A stretch of 64,000 bases of DNA from Pseudomonas fortuita. Its GTDB lineage: Bacteria; Pseudomonadota; Gammaproteobacteria; Pseudomonadales; Pseudomonadaceae. The notes under the pieces are model-generated. The model saw only the letters and a list, made by a program, of their open reading frames with translations, did not search any database and was not told the DNA's origin. Location: assembly GCF_026898135.2 (NCBI RefSeq), contig NZ_CP114035.2, forward strand, positions 4,567,501 through 4,631,500. The letters are read 5' to 3'. Of the stretch, positions 38,896-47,634 are shown piece by piece; the stretch's first letter is position 1; the number at the start of each line of letters is the position of its first letter. A program made the translations under genes and the position numbers.

Positions 38896-39954
38896 ATGAA
38901 CGATCACAACAACAGCATCAACCCGGAAACCGCCATGGCCACCACTACCATGACCATGATCCAGGCCCTGCGCTCGGCCATGGATGTCATGCTTGAGCGC
39001 GACGACAATGTGGTTGTCTACGGCCAGGACGTCGGCTACTTCGGTGGCGTGTTCCGCTGCACCGAAGGCCTGCAGAACAAGTACGGCAAGTCCCGCGTGT
39101 TCGACGCGCCAATCTCCGAAAGCGGTATCGTCGGTACCGCCGTGGGCATGGGCGCCTACGGCCTGCGCCCGGTCGTGGAAATCCAGTTCGCCGACTACTT
39201 CTACCCGGCCTCCGACCAGATCGTCTCGGAAATGGCGCGCCTGCGTTACCGCTCAGCCGGCGAGTTCATCGCCCCGCTGACCCTGCGCATGCCGTGCGGC
39301 GGTGGCATCTATGGCGGCCAGACCCACAGCCAGAGCCCGGAAGCGATGTTCACCCAAGTGTGCGGCCTGCGCACTGTCATGCCATCCAACCCGTATGACG
39401 CCAAAGGCCTGCTGATTGCCTCGATCGAATGCGACGACCCGGTGATCTTCCTGGAGCCCAAGCGCCTGTACAACGGCCCGTTCGACGGCCACCACGACCG
39501 CCCGGTAACGCCGTGGTCGAAGCACCCACACAGTGCTGTGCCAGACGGCTACTACACCGTACCGCTGGACAAGGCCGCCATTACCCGCCCCGGCAATGAC
39601 GTGACCGTGCTCACCTACGGCACCACGGTGTACGTGGCCCAGGTGGCCGCCGAGGAAAGCGGCGTCGATGCTGAAGTGATCGACCTGCGCAGCCTGTGGC
39701 CGCTGGACCTGGACACCATCGTCGAGTCGGTGAAAAAGACCGGCCGCTGCGTGGTGGTGCACGAGGCCACCCGTACCTGCGGCTTCGGTGCCGAGCTGGT
39801 GTCGTTGGTGCAAGAGCACTGCTTCCACCACCTGGAGGCGCCCATCGAGCGCGTCACCGGCTGGGACACCCCCTACCCTCACGCGCAGGAATGGGCGTAT
39901 TTCCCAGGGCCTTCGCGGGTAGGTGCGGCATTGAAAAAGGTCATGGAGGTCTGA
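38896..39954 (+). CDS. bkdA2: Branched-chain 2-oxoacid dehydrogenase E1 beta
   Basis: 352 residues from ATG 38896, one base after the bkdA1 stop and with a GGGGG stretch as ribosome site; a start 13 codons later (MATTTMTMIQALRSAM) would give 339 residues, the classical size. Conserved transketolase-type blocks are VVYGQDVGYFGGVF, FADYFYPASDQI and VIDLRSLWPLD. It forms the E1 heterotetramer with BkdA1. Confidence 0.97.
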   Translation: MNDHNNSINPETAMATTTMTMIQALRSAMDVMLERDDNVVVYGQDVGYFGGVFRCTEGLQNKYGKSRVFDAPISESGIVGTAVGMGAYGLRPVVEIQFADYFYPASDQIVSEMARLRYRSAGEFIAPLTLRMPCGGGIYGGQTHSQSPEAMFTQVCGLRTVMPSNPYDAKGLLIASIECDDPVIFLEPKRLYNGPFDGHHDRPVTPWSKHPHSAVPDGYYTVPLDKAAITRPGNDVTVLTYGTTVYVAQVAAEESGVDAEVIDLRSLWPLDLDTIVESVKKTGRCVVVHEATRTCGFGAELVSLVQEHCFHHLEAPIERVTGWDTPYPHAQEWAYFPGPSRVGAALKKVMEV

Positions 39955-41226
39955 ATGGGCACGCACGTCATCAAGATGCCGGACATTGGCGAAGGCATCG
40001 CACAGGTCGAGTTGGTGGAATGGTTCGTCAAGGTCGGCGACATGATCGCCGAAGACCAGGTGGTGGCCGACGTCATGACCGACAAGGCCACTGTGGAAAT
40101 CCCTTCGCCGGTCAGCGGCAAGGTGCTGGCACTGGGCGGCCAGCCCGGTGAAGTGATGGCGGTCGGTAGCGAACTGATCCGCATCGAAGTGGAAGGCAGC
40201 GGCAACCATGTGGATGTGCCTCAGGCCAAACAGATAGAAACGCCCGCCGCCCCTGTGGCAGCCAAGCCGGAACTGCAGAAAGACGTAAAACCCGCTGCGT
40301 ACCAGGCACCCGTCAACCACGAAGCTGCGCCCATCGTGCCGCGCCAGCCGGGCGACAAGCCGCTGGCCTCACCGGCGGTGCGCAAGCGTGCGCTGGATAC
40401 CGGTATCGAACTGCGCTATGTGCACGGCAGCGGCCCGGCCGGGCGCATCTTGCACGAAGACCTTGACGCCTTCATGAGCAAGCCGCAGAGCGCCGCCGGG
40501 CAAGCCCCCAATGGCTATGCCAAGCGCACCGACAGCGAGCAGGTGCCGGTGATCGGCCTGCGCCGCAAGATCGCCCAGCGCATGCAGGATGCCAAGCGCC
40601 GGGTCGCGCACTTCAGCTATGTGGAAGAAATCGACGTCACCGCCCTGGAAGCCCTGCGCCAGCAGCTCAACAGCAAGTACGGCGACAGCCGCGGCAAGCT
40701 GACGCTGCTGCCGTTCCTGGTGCGTGCCTTGGTCGTGGCGCTGCGTGACTTCCCGCAGATCAACGCCACCTACGACGACGAAGCGCAGGTCATCACCCGC
40801 CATGGCGCGGTGCATGTAGGCATTGCTACCCAGGGTGACAACGGCCTGATGGTGCCAGTGCTGCGCCATGCCGAAGCGGGCAGCCTGTGGGCCAATGCCG
40901 GCGAGATTTCGCGCCTGGCCAACGCTGCGCGCACCAACAAGGCCAACCGCGAGGAGCTGTCGGGTTCAACCATCACCCTGACCAGCCTGGGCGCCCTCGG
41001 CGGTATCGTCAGCACTCCGGTGGTCAACACCCCGGAAGTGGCAATTGTCGGCGTCAACCGCATGGTTGAGCGGCCGGTGGTGATCGACGGCCAGATCGTC
41101 GTGCGCAAGATGATGAACCTGTCCAGCTCGTTCGACCACCGCGTGGTCGACGGCATGGACGCCGCGCTGTTCATCCAGGCCGTGCGTGGCCTGCTCGAAC
41201 AACCCGCCTGCCTGTTCGTGGAGTGA
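39955..41226 (+). CDS. bkdB: Branched-chain 2-oxoacid dehydrogenase E2 (dihydrolipoyl transacylase)
   Basis: 423 residues. A single lipoyl domain (residues about 1-80) carries the lipoylated lysine in [13 protein letters not shown] linker leads to the E3-binding domain ([20 protein letters not shown], about 140-175), then the catalytic acyltransferase core ending with [14 protein letters not shown] (HxxxDG). It begins right after the bkdA2 stop. Confidence 0.98.
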   Translation: MGTHVIKMPDIGEGIAQVELVEWFVKVGDMIAEDQVVADVMTDKATVEIPSPVSGKVLALGGQPGEVMAVGSELIRIEVEGSGNHVDVPQAKQIETPAAPVAAKPELQKDVKPAAYQAPVNHEAAPIVPRQPGDKPLASPAVRKRALDTGIELRYVHGSGPAGRILHEDLDAFMSKPQSAAGQAPNGYAKRTDSEQVPVIGLRRKIAQRMQDAKRRVAHFSYVEEIDVTALEALRQQLNSKYGDSRGKLTLLPFLVRALVVALRDFPQINATYDDEAQVITRHGAVHVGIATQGDNGLMVPVLRHAEAGSLWANAGEISRLANAARTNKANREELSGSTITLTSLGALGGIVSTPVVNTPEVAIVGVNRMVERPVVIDGQIVVRKMMNLSSSFDHRVVDGMDAALFIQAVRGLLEQPACLFVE

Positions 41227-41228
41227 GC

Positions 41229-42608
41229 ATGCAACAGACTATCCAGACTACCCTGTTGATCATCGGCGGTGGCCCTGGTGGCTACGTGGCCGCCATCCGC
41301 GCCGGGCAACTGGGCATCCCTACCGTGCTGGTGGAAGGCCAGGCACTGGGCGGTACCTGCCTGAACATCGGCTGCATTCCGTCCAAGGCGCTGATCCATG
41401 TGGCCGAGCAGTTCCACCAGACTTCACGCTTTGCCGGGCCGTCGGACCTGGGCATCAGCGTTGCTTCGCCGCGCCTGGACATCGGCCAGAGCGTGGCCTG
41501 GAAGGACGGCATCGTCGACCGCCTGACCAGCGGGGTAGCTGCCCTGCTGAAGAAGCACGGGGTCAAAGTGATTCACGGCTGGGCGAAGGTGCTTGATGGC
41601 AAGCAGGTCGAGGTTAATGGCCAGCGCATCCAGTGCGAACACCTGTTGCTGGCCACCGGTTCCAGCAGCGTCGAACTGCCGATGCTGCCGCTGGGTGGGC
41701 CAGTGATTTCCTCAACCGAAGCGCTGGCACCGACGGCACTGCCGCAACACCTGGTGGTGGTGGGCGGGGGCTATATCGGCCTTGAGCTGGGCATTGCCTA
41801 CCGCAAACTGGGCGCGCAGGTCAGCGTAGTGGAGGCGCGTGAGCGCATCCTGCCGACCTACGACAGCGAATTGACCGCCCCGGTGGCCGAGTCGTTGAAG
41901 AAGCTGGGCATCGCCCTGCACCTTGGCCACAGCGTCGAAGGTTACGAAAACGGTTGCCTGCTGGCCAACGACGGCAAGGGCGGGCAACTGCGCCTGGAAG
42001 CCGACCAGGTGCTGGTGGCCGTGGGCCGCCGGCCACGCACCCAAGGCTTCAACCTGGAATGCCTGGACCTGAAAATGAACGGCGCCGCCATTGCCATCGA
42101 CGAACGCTGCCAGACCAGCATGCACAACGTGTGGGCCATCGGCGACGTGGCCGGCGAACCGATGCTGGCACACCGGGCCATGGCCCAGGGCGAGATGGTG
42201 GCCGAAATCGTCGCCGGCAAGGCACGCCGCTTCGAGCCTGCCGCGATTGCTGCTGTGTGCTTCACCGACCCGGAAGTGGTAGTGGTCGGCAAAACCCCGG
42301 AGCAGGCCAGCCAGCAAGGGCTGGACTGCATCGTCGCGCACTTCCCGTTTGCCGCCAACGGCCGGGCAATGAGCCTGGAATCGAAGAGCGGTTTCGTGCG
42401 CGTGGTGGCGCGCCGGGACAATCACCTGATCCTGGGCTGGCAAGCGGTTGGCGTGGCGGTTTCCGAACTGTCTACGGCGTTTGCCCAGTCGCTGGAGATG
42501 GGCGCGTGCCTGGAGGATGTGGCCGGTACCATCCATGCCCACCCGACGCTGGGTGAGGCGGTACAGGAAGCGGCATTGCGCGCCCTGGGCCACGCCCTGC
42601 ATATCTGA
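41229..42608 (+). CDS. lpdV: Dihydrolipoyl dehydrogenase of the branched-chain complex (LPD-Val)
   Basis: 459 residues from ATG 41229, preceded by GTGGAG and 2 bases after the bkdB stop; this matches the known LPD-Val length. FAD motif [18 protein letters not shown], redox cysteines 44 and 49 in [16 protein letters not shown] motif [12 protein letters not shown] and the C-terminal histidine-glutamate dyad HAHPTLGEA. It reoxidises the lipoyl arm. Last gene of the operon. Confidence 0.98.
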   Translation: MQQTIQTTLLIIGGGPGGYVAAIRAGQLGIPTVLVEGQALGGTCLNIGCIPSKALIHVAEQFHQTSRFAGPSDLGISVASPRLDIGQSVAWKDGIVDRLTSGVAALLKKHGVKVIHGWAKVLDGKQVEVNGQRIQCEHLLLATGSSSVELPMLPLGGPVISSTEALAPTALPQHLVVVGGGYIGLELGIAYRKLGAQVSVVEARERILPTYDSELTAPVAESLKKLGIALHLGHSVEGYENGCLLANDGKGGQLRLEADQVLVAVGRRPRTQGFNLECLDLKMNGAAIAIDERCQTSMHNVWAIGDVAGEPMLAHRAMAQGEMVAEIVAGKARRFEPAAIAAVCFTDPEVVVVGKTPEQASQQGLDCIVAHFPFAANGRAMSLESKSGFVRVVARRDNHLILGWQAVGVAVSELSTAFAQSLEMGACLEDVAGTIHAHPTLGEAVQEAALRALGHALHI

Positions 42609-42633
42609 CACTGAAGCGGCCGAGGCCGATTTG

Positions 42634-42668
42634 GCCCGCTGCGCCGAGAGGCGCCGCGGGTCTTTTTT
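42634..42668 (+). terminator. Terminator of the bkd operon
   Basis: CCCGCTGCGCC-GAGA-GGCGCCGCGGG (imperfect stem) followed by TCTTTTTT, 25 bases after the lpdV stop. Confidence 0.8.
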
Positions 42669-42723
42669 CATTCAGGCCACAGGACGATCCAGCAACAGGC
42701 ACCGCTCCCACAATGACCGCGCG

Positions 42724-43722
42724 CTACTCGGCTATGGCGTTCTTGCCTGCCGCCTTGGCCCGGTACAGCGCCTTGTCGGCCCGCGCCAGCAGCGCAGGCT
42801 GGTCCTCTCCTTCCTGCCATTGGACCACGCCATAGCTCAGGGTCAGCCGGCAATCGCCCACAGGCTCCAGCTGCTCAATCACCTGACGCAAGCGTACCGC
42901 CACCTCAAGTGCATCCCTCAGCGTGGTCTGCGGCAGTACAAGGACAAACTCATCCCCGCCCCAGCGGGCCAACAGGTCCAGTTCACGCTGGCAGGTGCGC
43001 AGGTTTTCGGCCACCCGCACCAGCGCCGCATCGCCCCTAGCATGGCCGTAGCGGTCGTTGATCGGCTTGAAGTCATCCATGTCCATGGCGATCAGCGACA
43101 ACGGCTGGCGGAAGCGCTTGGCCCGCTCGCACTCCAGTTGCAGGGTCTTGTCCAACCGATAGCGGTTGGCAATGCGGGTCAATGCATCGCGCTCGGCCAA
43201 CTCGCGGTTTTCGTCCAGTTGCCGCTGCAACTGCTGGTTCACCCAGGACAGCTCGCGAGTGCGCTCGGCCACTAGGCACTCCAGCGACTGGTTCTTCTGT
43301 TCCAACTGGGCCACCCGGCGTTTGCCGGCATCGATATTACGGTGCGCCCCGAGCATGCGCGCCACCGAACCGTCCTGGTTATGGGCAATGATGTAGCCGC
43401 TGTCTTCGATCCACAGATAGCTGCCATCCTGGCAACGACAGCGGTATTCGATGAGGTAGCGCTCGTTGCGCTGGTTGATATACGCCTCGAAATGCGCCAT
43501 TACCCGCGGGTAGTCCTCCGGATGGATCACGCTTTCCCAGGTGAGGACTGAATTGGCCATTGAATGGCTGGTGTAGCCGAGCATGGCGTACCAGCCCGGG
43601 TTGCGATAGACGTAGCCGGTATTGGCATTCCAGTCCCAGATGCCATCGCTGATCAACTCGAACAAGGTGTGCAATTGCTGTTCACTGAAGCCGGCGGGTG
43701 CCGGCCCGGTTTCCTGATTCAT
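42724..43722 (-). CDS. PAS-GGDEF diguanylate cyclase
   Basis: 332 residues. The PAS domain (about 20-145) has DGIWDWNANTGYVYRNPGWY and a PAC segment. A coiled-coil linker with LECLVAERTRELSWVNQQL follows, then a GGDEF domain (about 175-330) with RWGGDEFVLVLP and an intact inhibitory site RELD five residues upstream. It should make c-di-GMP from two GTP and be inhibited by its product. No signal peptide or membrane helix is present, so it is cytoplasmic. It stands alone, convergent with lpdV. Confidence 0.94.
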   Translation of the reverse strand: MNQETGPAPAGFSEQQLHTLFELISDGIWDWNANTGYVYRNPGWYAMLGYTSHSMANSVLTWESVIHPEDYPRVMAHFEAYINQRNERYLIEYRCRCQDGSYLWIEDSGYIIAHNQDGSVARMLGAHRNIDAGKRRVAQLEQKNQSLECLVAERTRELSWVNQQLQRQLDENRELAERDALTRIANRYRLDKTLQLECERAKRFRQPLSLIAMDMDDFKPINDRYGHARGDAALVRVAENLRTCQRELDLLARWGGDEFVLVLPQTTLRDALEVAVRLRQVIEQLEPVGDCRLTLSYGVVQWQEGEDQPALLARADKALYRAKAAGKNAIAE

Positions 43723-43904
43723 GGACGCTCTCCCTGATGCCCAGCAACTGCGCCCCGTTCACGGGGCTGCCGACAGTGGTGGTAATTGCCGCAGGCGGCA
43801 AGAGGATGCTTGAACCGGCAAGCATATGCCCCCCGTGCTGCCGCCGGAAATAGTCGCAACGCGCTATTTTCGCCCACCGCTGCAGGCGGTATGGCTGCCG
43901 AAGT

Positions 43905-43920
43905 GTTTCGTATAAGATAT
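43905..43920 (+). promoter_or_regulatory. Predicted operator of the GntR regulator (self site)
   Basis: TTTCGTATAAGATATC, 28 bases before the GntR start. It is identical at 15 of 16 positions, in inverted orientation, to the site before the transporter gene at 44860-44875. Confidence 0.65.
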
Positions 43921-43947
43921 CCGCACCGCCTGATTCTGGAATTTCCC

Positions 43948-44616
43948 GTGCCGTTGCCGTCTTTCAAAGCTACCGACCTGGGTGCAACGCCCTCGATGTC
44001 GGAAATCATCGCCAAACACCTGCGCGAGGCAATTATCTCGGGGCAGCTGGCCGAAGGCGAACCGGTGCGTCAGGACGAAGTGGCGCAGGCGTTCAACGTC
44101 AGCAAGATCCCGGTGCGCGAAGCCCTGAAGCGCCTGGAAGCCGAAGGCCTGGTGGATTTTCAGCGCAACCGTGGCGCGCTGGTTACCCGCATCTCGGAAC
44201 CTGAACTGGCGCAGATGTTCGAGGTACGTGTGTTGCTGGAAGTGCAAGCGATTCGCCTGGCGATTCCGAACATGACCGAAGCACATTTTGCCCAGGCCGA
44301 AGCCATCTGCGCGGAGTTCATCGGCGAGGACGATGTGGGCCGCTGGGCCGACCTGAACTGGGCGCTGCACGCCTGCCTGTACGAACCGGCGCGGCGGCCT
44401 TACCTGGTCGGCCTTATCCGCTCGATCCATGACAAGGTGGAACGCTACCTGCGCATGCAAATGAGCCTGTCAGCGGGCAAGCTGCGCGCGGATCACGAGC
44501 ACCGGGATATCGTTGCCGCCTGCCGGGCGCGGGATGTAGAACTGGCGGCGCGGCTGATAGAAGAACACATCAATGGCGTGTGCCAGAGCCTGTACGAGCA
44601 CCTGCCCCATAACTGA
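43948..44616 (+). CDS. GntR/FadR-type transcriptional regulator (FCD domain)
   Basis: 222 residues starting at GTG (43948); upstream codons are open but contain the operator. The winged helix includes LREAIISGQLAEGEPVRQDE and FNVSKIPVREALKRLEAEGL, and the C-terminal FCD domain has ARRLI-type helices with HACLYEPARRPYLVGLIRSI and the metal-ligand-like histidine in DHEHRDIVAAC. It precedes, and probably controls, the transporter and lyase genes; effector unknown. Confidence 0.88.
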   Translation: MPLPSFKATDLGATPSMSEIIAKHLREAIISGQLAEGEPVRQDEVAQAFNVSKIPVREALKRLEAEGLVDFQRNRGALVTRISEPELAQMFEVRVLLEVQAIRLAIPNMTEAHFAQAEAICAEFIGEDDVGRWADLNWALHACLYEPARRPYLVGLIRSIHDKVERYLRMQMSLSAGKLRADHEHRDIVAACRARDVELAARLIEEHINGVCQSLYEHLPHN

Positions 44617-44701
44617 CCCGACAGGCTATCACCGCCCCGTGCAGGAGCAGCCTCCTGCGGCCCTTACAGAAAAACCATGACGTATTGATTTAACGGGGAC
44701 G

Positions 44702-44789
44702 CTGTGGGAGCGGGCTTGCCCCGAGAACACCGGCAAAGCCGGTGCCATACACCCCGTGGCCCCCTTCGCGGGACCAGCCCGCTCCCACA
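44702..44789. repeat. REP doublet
   Basis: CTGTGGGAGCGGGCTTGCCC and its near reverse complement at the right end flank the palindrome CACCGGCAAAGCCGGTG, the same form as at 15950-16036. Confidence 0.85.
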
Positions 44790-44859
44790 ATGACCCCGTT
44801 CTATCCTGCCAATGGCTCGATTGGAAATCTCCCTTTCTGGCTTCGTTTTTGCTTATCTA

Positions 44860-44875
44860 GATATCGTATACGAAA
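44860..44875 (+). promoter_or_regulatory. Predicted GntR operator upstream of the MHS transporter
   Basis: GATATCGTATACGAAA contains the perfect palindrome TCGTATACGA (44864-44873). Its reverse complement matches the site before the GntR gene at 15 of 16 positions. It lies 88 bases before the transporter ATG. Confidence 0.72.
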
Positions 44876-44963
44876 TACCATATAAGGAATCGGCGGCTCC
44901 GATTTCCCCGGCGCCACCCTGCCTACTCCTTCTTCCAATAATTACGTATCGGAGTGCAAAACC

Positions 44964-46337
44964 ATGGCCACACCCTCTTCGGCGGCATCAGCGAATGTCG
45001 CAAACACAGCAGACAAGGCCCCTGCGGGCATCAAGCGTGTGGTAGCTGCGGCCATGGCCGGCGCAGTCGCCGAGTGGTACGAATTCTTCCTCTACGGCAC
45101 CGCCTCGGCGCTGGTGTTCGGCCAGCTGTTCTTTCGCCAGACGGGCAGCGCCATGGACGGCATCATTGCCGCCTTTGCCCTCTACGCAGTGGGCTTTCTC
45201 GCCCGCCCCATCGGTGGCCTGGTGTTTGGCCATTACGGGGACAAGGTCGGCCGCAAGCATTTGCTGCAGATCAGCCTGATCGTGGTCGGGATAACCACCT
45301 TCCTGATGGGCTGCCTGCCCACCTTCGAGCGCATCGGCTATGCCGCGCCCATCCTCCTGGTGGTGTTGCGGCTGATCCAGGGCTTCGCCTTCGGCGGCGA
45401 ATGGGGCGGCGCGGTGCTACTGGTGTCCGAGCACAGCCCGGACAACCGCCGCGGCTTCTGGGCCAGCTGGCCGCAAGCGGGCGTGCCGGCCGGCAACCTG
45501 ATCGCCACTATCATCCTGCTGTTGTTGTCGTCCAACCTTAGCGAGGCGCAGTTCCTGGACTGGGGCTGGCGGGTGGCCTTCTGGTTCTCGGCAGTGGTGG
45601 TGCTGATCGGTTACTGGATCCGCACCCGAGTCGATGATGCCCCCATCTTCAAGGAAGCCCAGGCCAAGCAGCAGAAGCTGGAAAGCCAGCAACTGGGCGT
45701 AGTGGAGGTGGTCACCAAATACTGGCGCGAAGTGCTGATCGGCATTGGCGCGCGCTTTGCGGAAAACATCCTCTACTACACCGTGGTCACGTTCTCCATC
45801 ACCTACCTGAAACTGGTGGTGCACAAAGACACTTCGCAAATTCTGCTGCTGATGTTCGGCGCTCACCTGCTGCACTTCTTCATGATCCCGGCCATGGGCT
45901 ACCTCTCAGACATCATCGGCCGCAAGCCGGTGTACCTGATCGGCGCCGTGCTCACCGCGTTCTGGGGCTTTGTCGGTTTCCCGATGATGGACACCGGCAA
46001 CGACTGGCTGATCATGGCGGCCATCACGCTGGGCCTGGCCATCGAGTCGATGACCTATGCGCCGTACTCGGCCTTGATGGCCGAACTGTTCCCCACCCAC
46101 GTGCGCTACACCGCCCTGTCGTTGTGCTACCAGGTGGCGCCAATCCTGGCTGGCTCGCTGGCCCCGCTGATCGCCGTCACCTTGCTGAAGGAATACAACA
46201 GCTCCACGCCTATTGCCTGGTACCTGGTGGGCGCGGCAGCGATCTCGATTGTTGCCGTGGCGGCAGCCAAGGAAACCCGCGGCAAGTCGCTGCGCGCCGT
46301 TGACGAAGAATCCGCGGCCCGCAACGCCGGCCGTTAA
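44964..46337 (+). CDS. MHS-family metabolite:H+ symporter
   Basis: 457 residues with 12 predicted membrane segments. [19 protein letters not shown] is the start typical of the metabolite:H+ symporter family (ShiA, ProP, KgtP), and [14 protein letters not shown] and [13 protein letters not shown] are the duplicated MFS loop motifs; [11 protein letters not shown] follows helix 4. It probably imports a small organic acid used by the DapA-family enzyme 37 bases downstream. GGAG lies 9 bases upstream of the ATG. Confidence 0.9.
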   Translation: MATPSSAASANVANTADKAPAGIKRVVAAAMAGAVAEWYEFFLYGTASALVFGQLFFRQTGSAMDGIIAAFALYAVGFLARPIGGLVFGHYGDKVGRKHLLQISLIVVGITTFLMGCLPTFERIGYAAPILLVVLRLIQGFAFGGEWGGAVLLVSEHSPDNRRGFWASWPQAGVPAGNLIATIILLLLSSNLSEAQFLDWGWRVAFWFSAVVVLIGYWIRTRVDDAPIFKEAQAKQQKLESQQLGVVEVVTKYWREVLIGIGARFAENILYYTVVTFSITYLKLVVHKDTSQILLLMFGAHLLHFFMIPAMGYLSDIIGRKPVYLIGAVLTAFWGFVGFPMMDTGNDWLIMAAITLGLAIESMTYAPYSALMAELFPTHVRYTALSLCYQVAPILAGSLAPLIAVTLLKEYNSSTPIAWYLVGAAAISIVAVAAAKETRGKSLRAVDEESAARNAGR

Positions 46338-46374
46338 GCAACCCATAAAAATCACACAACAATAGGTAACCACC

Positions 46375-47319
46375 ATGAGCAATATCTTCAACGGCACCAT
46401 GCCCGCCCTGATGACCCCGTGCACCGCCGAGCGCAAACCGGACTTCGACGCCCTGGTGCGCATGGGCCACCAGCTGATCGAGGCCGGCATGAGCGCCGTG
46501 GTGTACTGCGGTTCGATGGGCGACTGGCCACTGCTGACCGAGGCCGAGCGCCAGGAAGGCGTGGCGCGCCTGGTGGCCGCCGGCATCCCGACCATTGTCG
46601 GCACTGGCGCGGTGAACACCCGTGAAGCGGTATCCCATGCCGCCCACGCCGCCAAGGTCGGCGCCGCCGGCCTGATGGTCATCCCTCGCGTGCTCAGCCG
46701 CGGTGCCTCGCTGATCGCCCAGAAGCACCACTTCTCGGCCATCCTCGCCGCCGCGCCCAAGCTGCCAGCGGTGATCTACAACAGCCCCTATTACGGCTTC
46801 GCCACCCGCGCCGATCTGTTCTTCGAGCTGCGCCGCGAATTCCCCAACCTGATCGGCTTCAAGGAGTTCGGCGGTGGTGCCGACCTGCGTTATGCCGCCG
46901 AGCACATCACCTCCAAGGATGACGACGTGACCCTGATGGTGGGCGTGGATACCCAGGTGGTGCATGGCTTCGTCAACTGCAACGCCACCGGCGCCATCAC
47001 CGGCATCGGCAATGCCCTGCCCCGTGAGGTGCTGCACCTGGTGAGCCTGAGCAAGCAGGCGGCCAAAGGCGATGCCAAGGCCCGTCGCCTGGCGCGCGAA
47101 CTGGAAGCGGCGCTGGCGGTGCTGTCGTCGTTCGATGAGGGCTGCGACCTGGTGCTGTATTACAAGCACCTGATGGTGCTGAACGGCGACAGCGAGTACA
47201 GCCTGCATTTCAACGAAACCGACGTGCTGACCGACGCCCAGCGCAACTATGCCGAGCAGCAATACGCGCTGTTCCGCAGCTGGTACGCCAACTGGTCGGC
47301 CGAGCAGAACATCGCCTGA
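46375..47319 (+). CDS. Dihydrodipicolinate synthase/N-acetylneuraminate lyase family protein
   Basis: 314 residues with the DapA TIM barrel. The Schiff-base lysine is in LIGFKEFGGG (about 163) and the partner tyrosine in VIYNSPYYGF. The usual GTTGE substrate loop is replaced by CGSMGDWPLL, so it does not bind pyruvate in the DapA way with certainty. Such variants include 4-hydroxyproline-pathway deaminases (LhpC) and other keto-acid lyases; I cannot choose. It follows the transporter and likely processes its substrate. Confidence 0.85.
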   Translation: MSNIFNGTMPALMTPCTAERKPDFDALVRMGHQLIEAGMSAVVYCGSMGDWPLLTEAERQEGVARLVAAGIPTIVGTGAVNTREAVSHAAHAAKVGAAGLMVIPRVLSRGASLIAQKHHFSAILAAAPKLPAVIYNSPYYGFATRADLFFELRREFPNLIGFKEFGGGADLRYAAEHITSKDDDVTLMVGVDTQVVHGFVNCNATGAITGIGNALPREVLHLVSLSKQAAKGDAKARRLARELEAALAVLSSFDEGCDLVLYYKHLMVLNGDSEYSLHFNETDVLTDAQRNYAEQQYALFRSWYANWSAEQNIA

Positions 47320-47342
47320 TTACCAAGGCCCCGCCGCGTTCT

Positions 47343-47430
47343 CTGTGGGAGCGGGCTTGGCCCGCGAAGCAGGCGACGCGGTGCCTGGCACCGGCTTTGC
47401 CGGTGTTCGCGGGCACGCCCGCTCCCACAG
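47343..47430. repeat. REP doublet
   Basis: CTGTGGGAGCGGGCTTGGCC and the reverse-complement arm ending CACGCCCGCTCCCACAG flank CACCGGCTTTGCCGGTG. Confidence 0.85.
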
Positions 47431-47587
47431 GGATGGCGGTGCAGCAGCGCCTGAGGCAACACGCCTCAGGAAAAATCGGCAGGATGTTGTGCAGAGAATT
47501 CGTTTGAGGTCCTTGGCCTTATTGTCCATGGTGGCAGGCTGGTAGCTATTTGCCACGCGTGGACGCAGGCGCATGACGATGCCTGCG

Positions 47588-47616
47588 TTGGGGGACGTTG
47601 TCGGATCCCCCCAACA
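47588..47616 (+). promoter_or_regulatory. Leader hairpin before the amino acid permease
   Basis: GTTGGGGGA pairs with TCCCCCCAAC around a 10-base loop, ending 5 bases before the AGAGGACAAGG ribosome site. It could influence translation or be a chance stem; there is no T run. Confidence 0.4.
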
Positions 47617-47634
47617 ATAAGAGAGGACAAGGAA

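Larger units (their letters stand above)
44617..44963. other. Intergenic region before the MHS transporter
   Basis: 347 bases without a gene. It contains a REP doublet, then an A/T-rich promoter-like stretch with the 16-bp operator, and a GGAG ribosome site before the transporter ATG. Confidence 0.7.
47320..47634. other. Intergenic region before the amino acid permease
   Basis: 315 bases without a gene: a REP doublet, a short CCTGAGG...CCTCAGG hairpin at 47449-47470 that may end the lyase transcript, and a second hairpin directly before the permease ribosome site. Confidence 0.65.
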
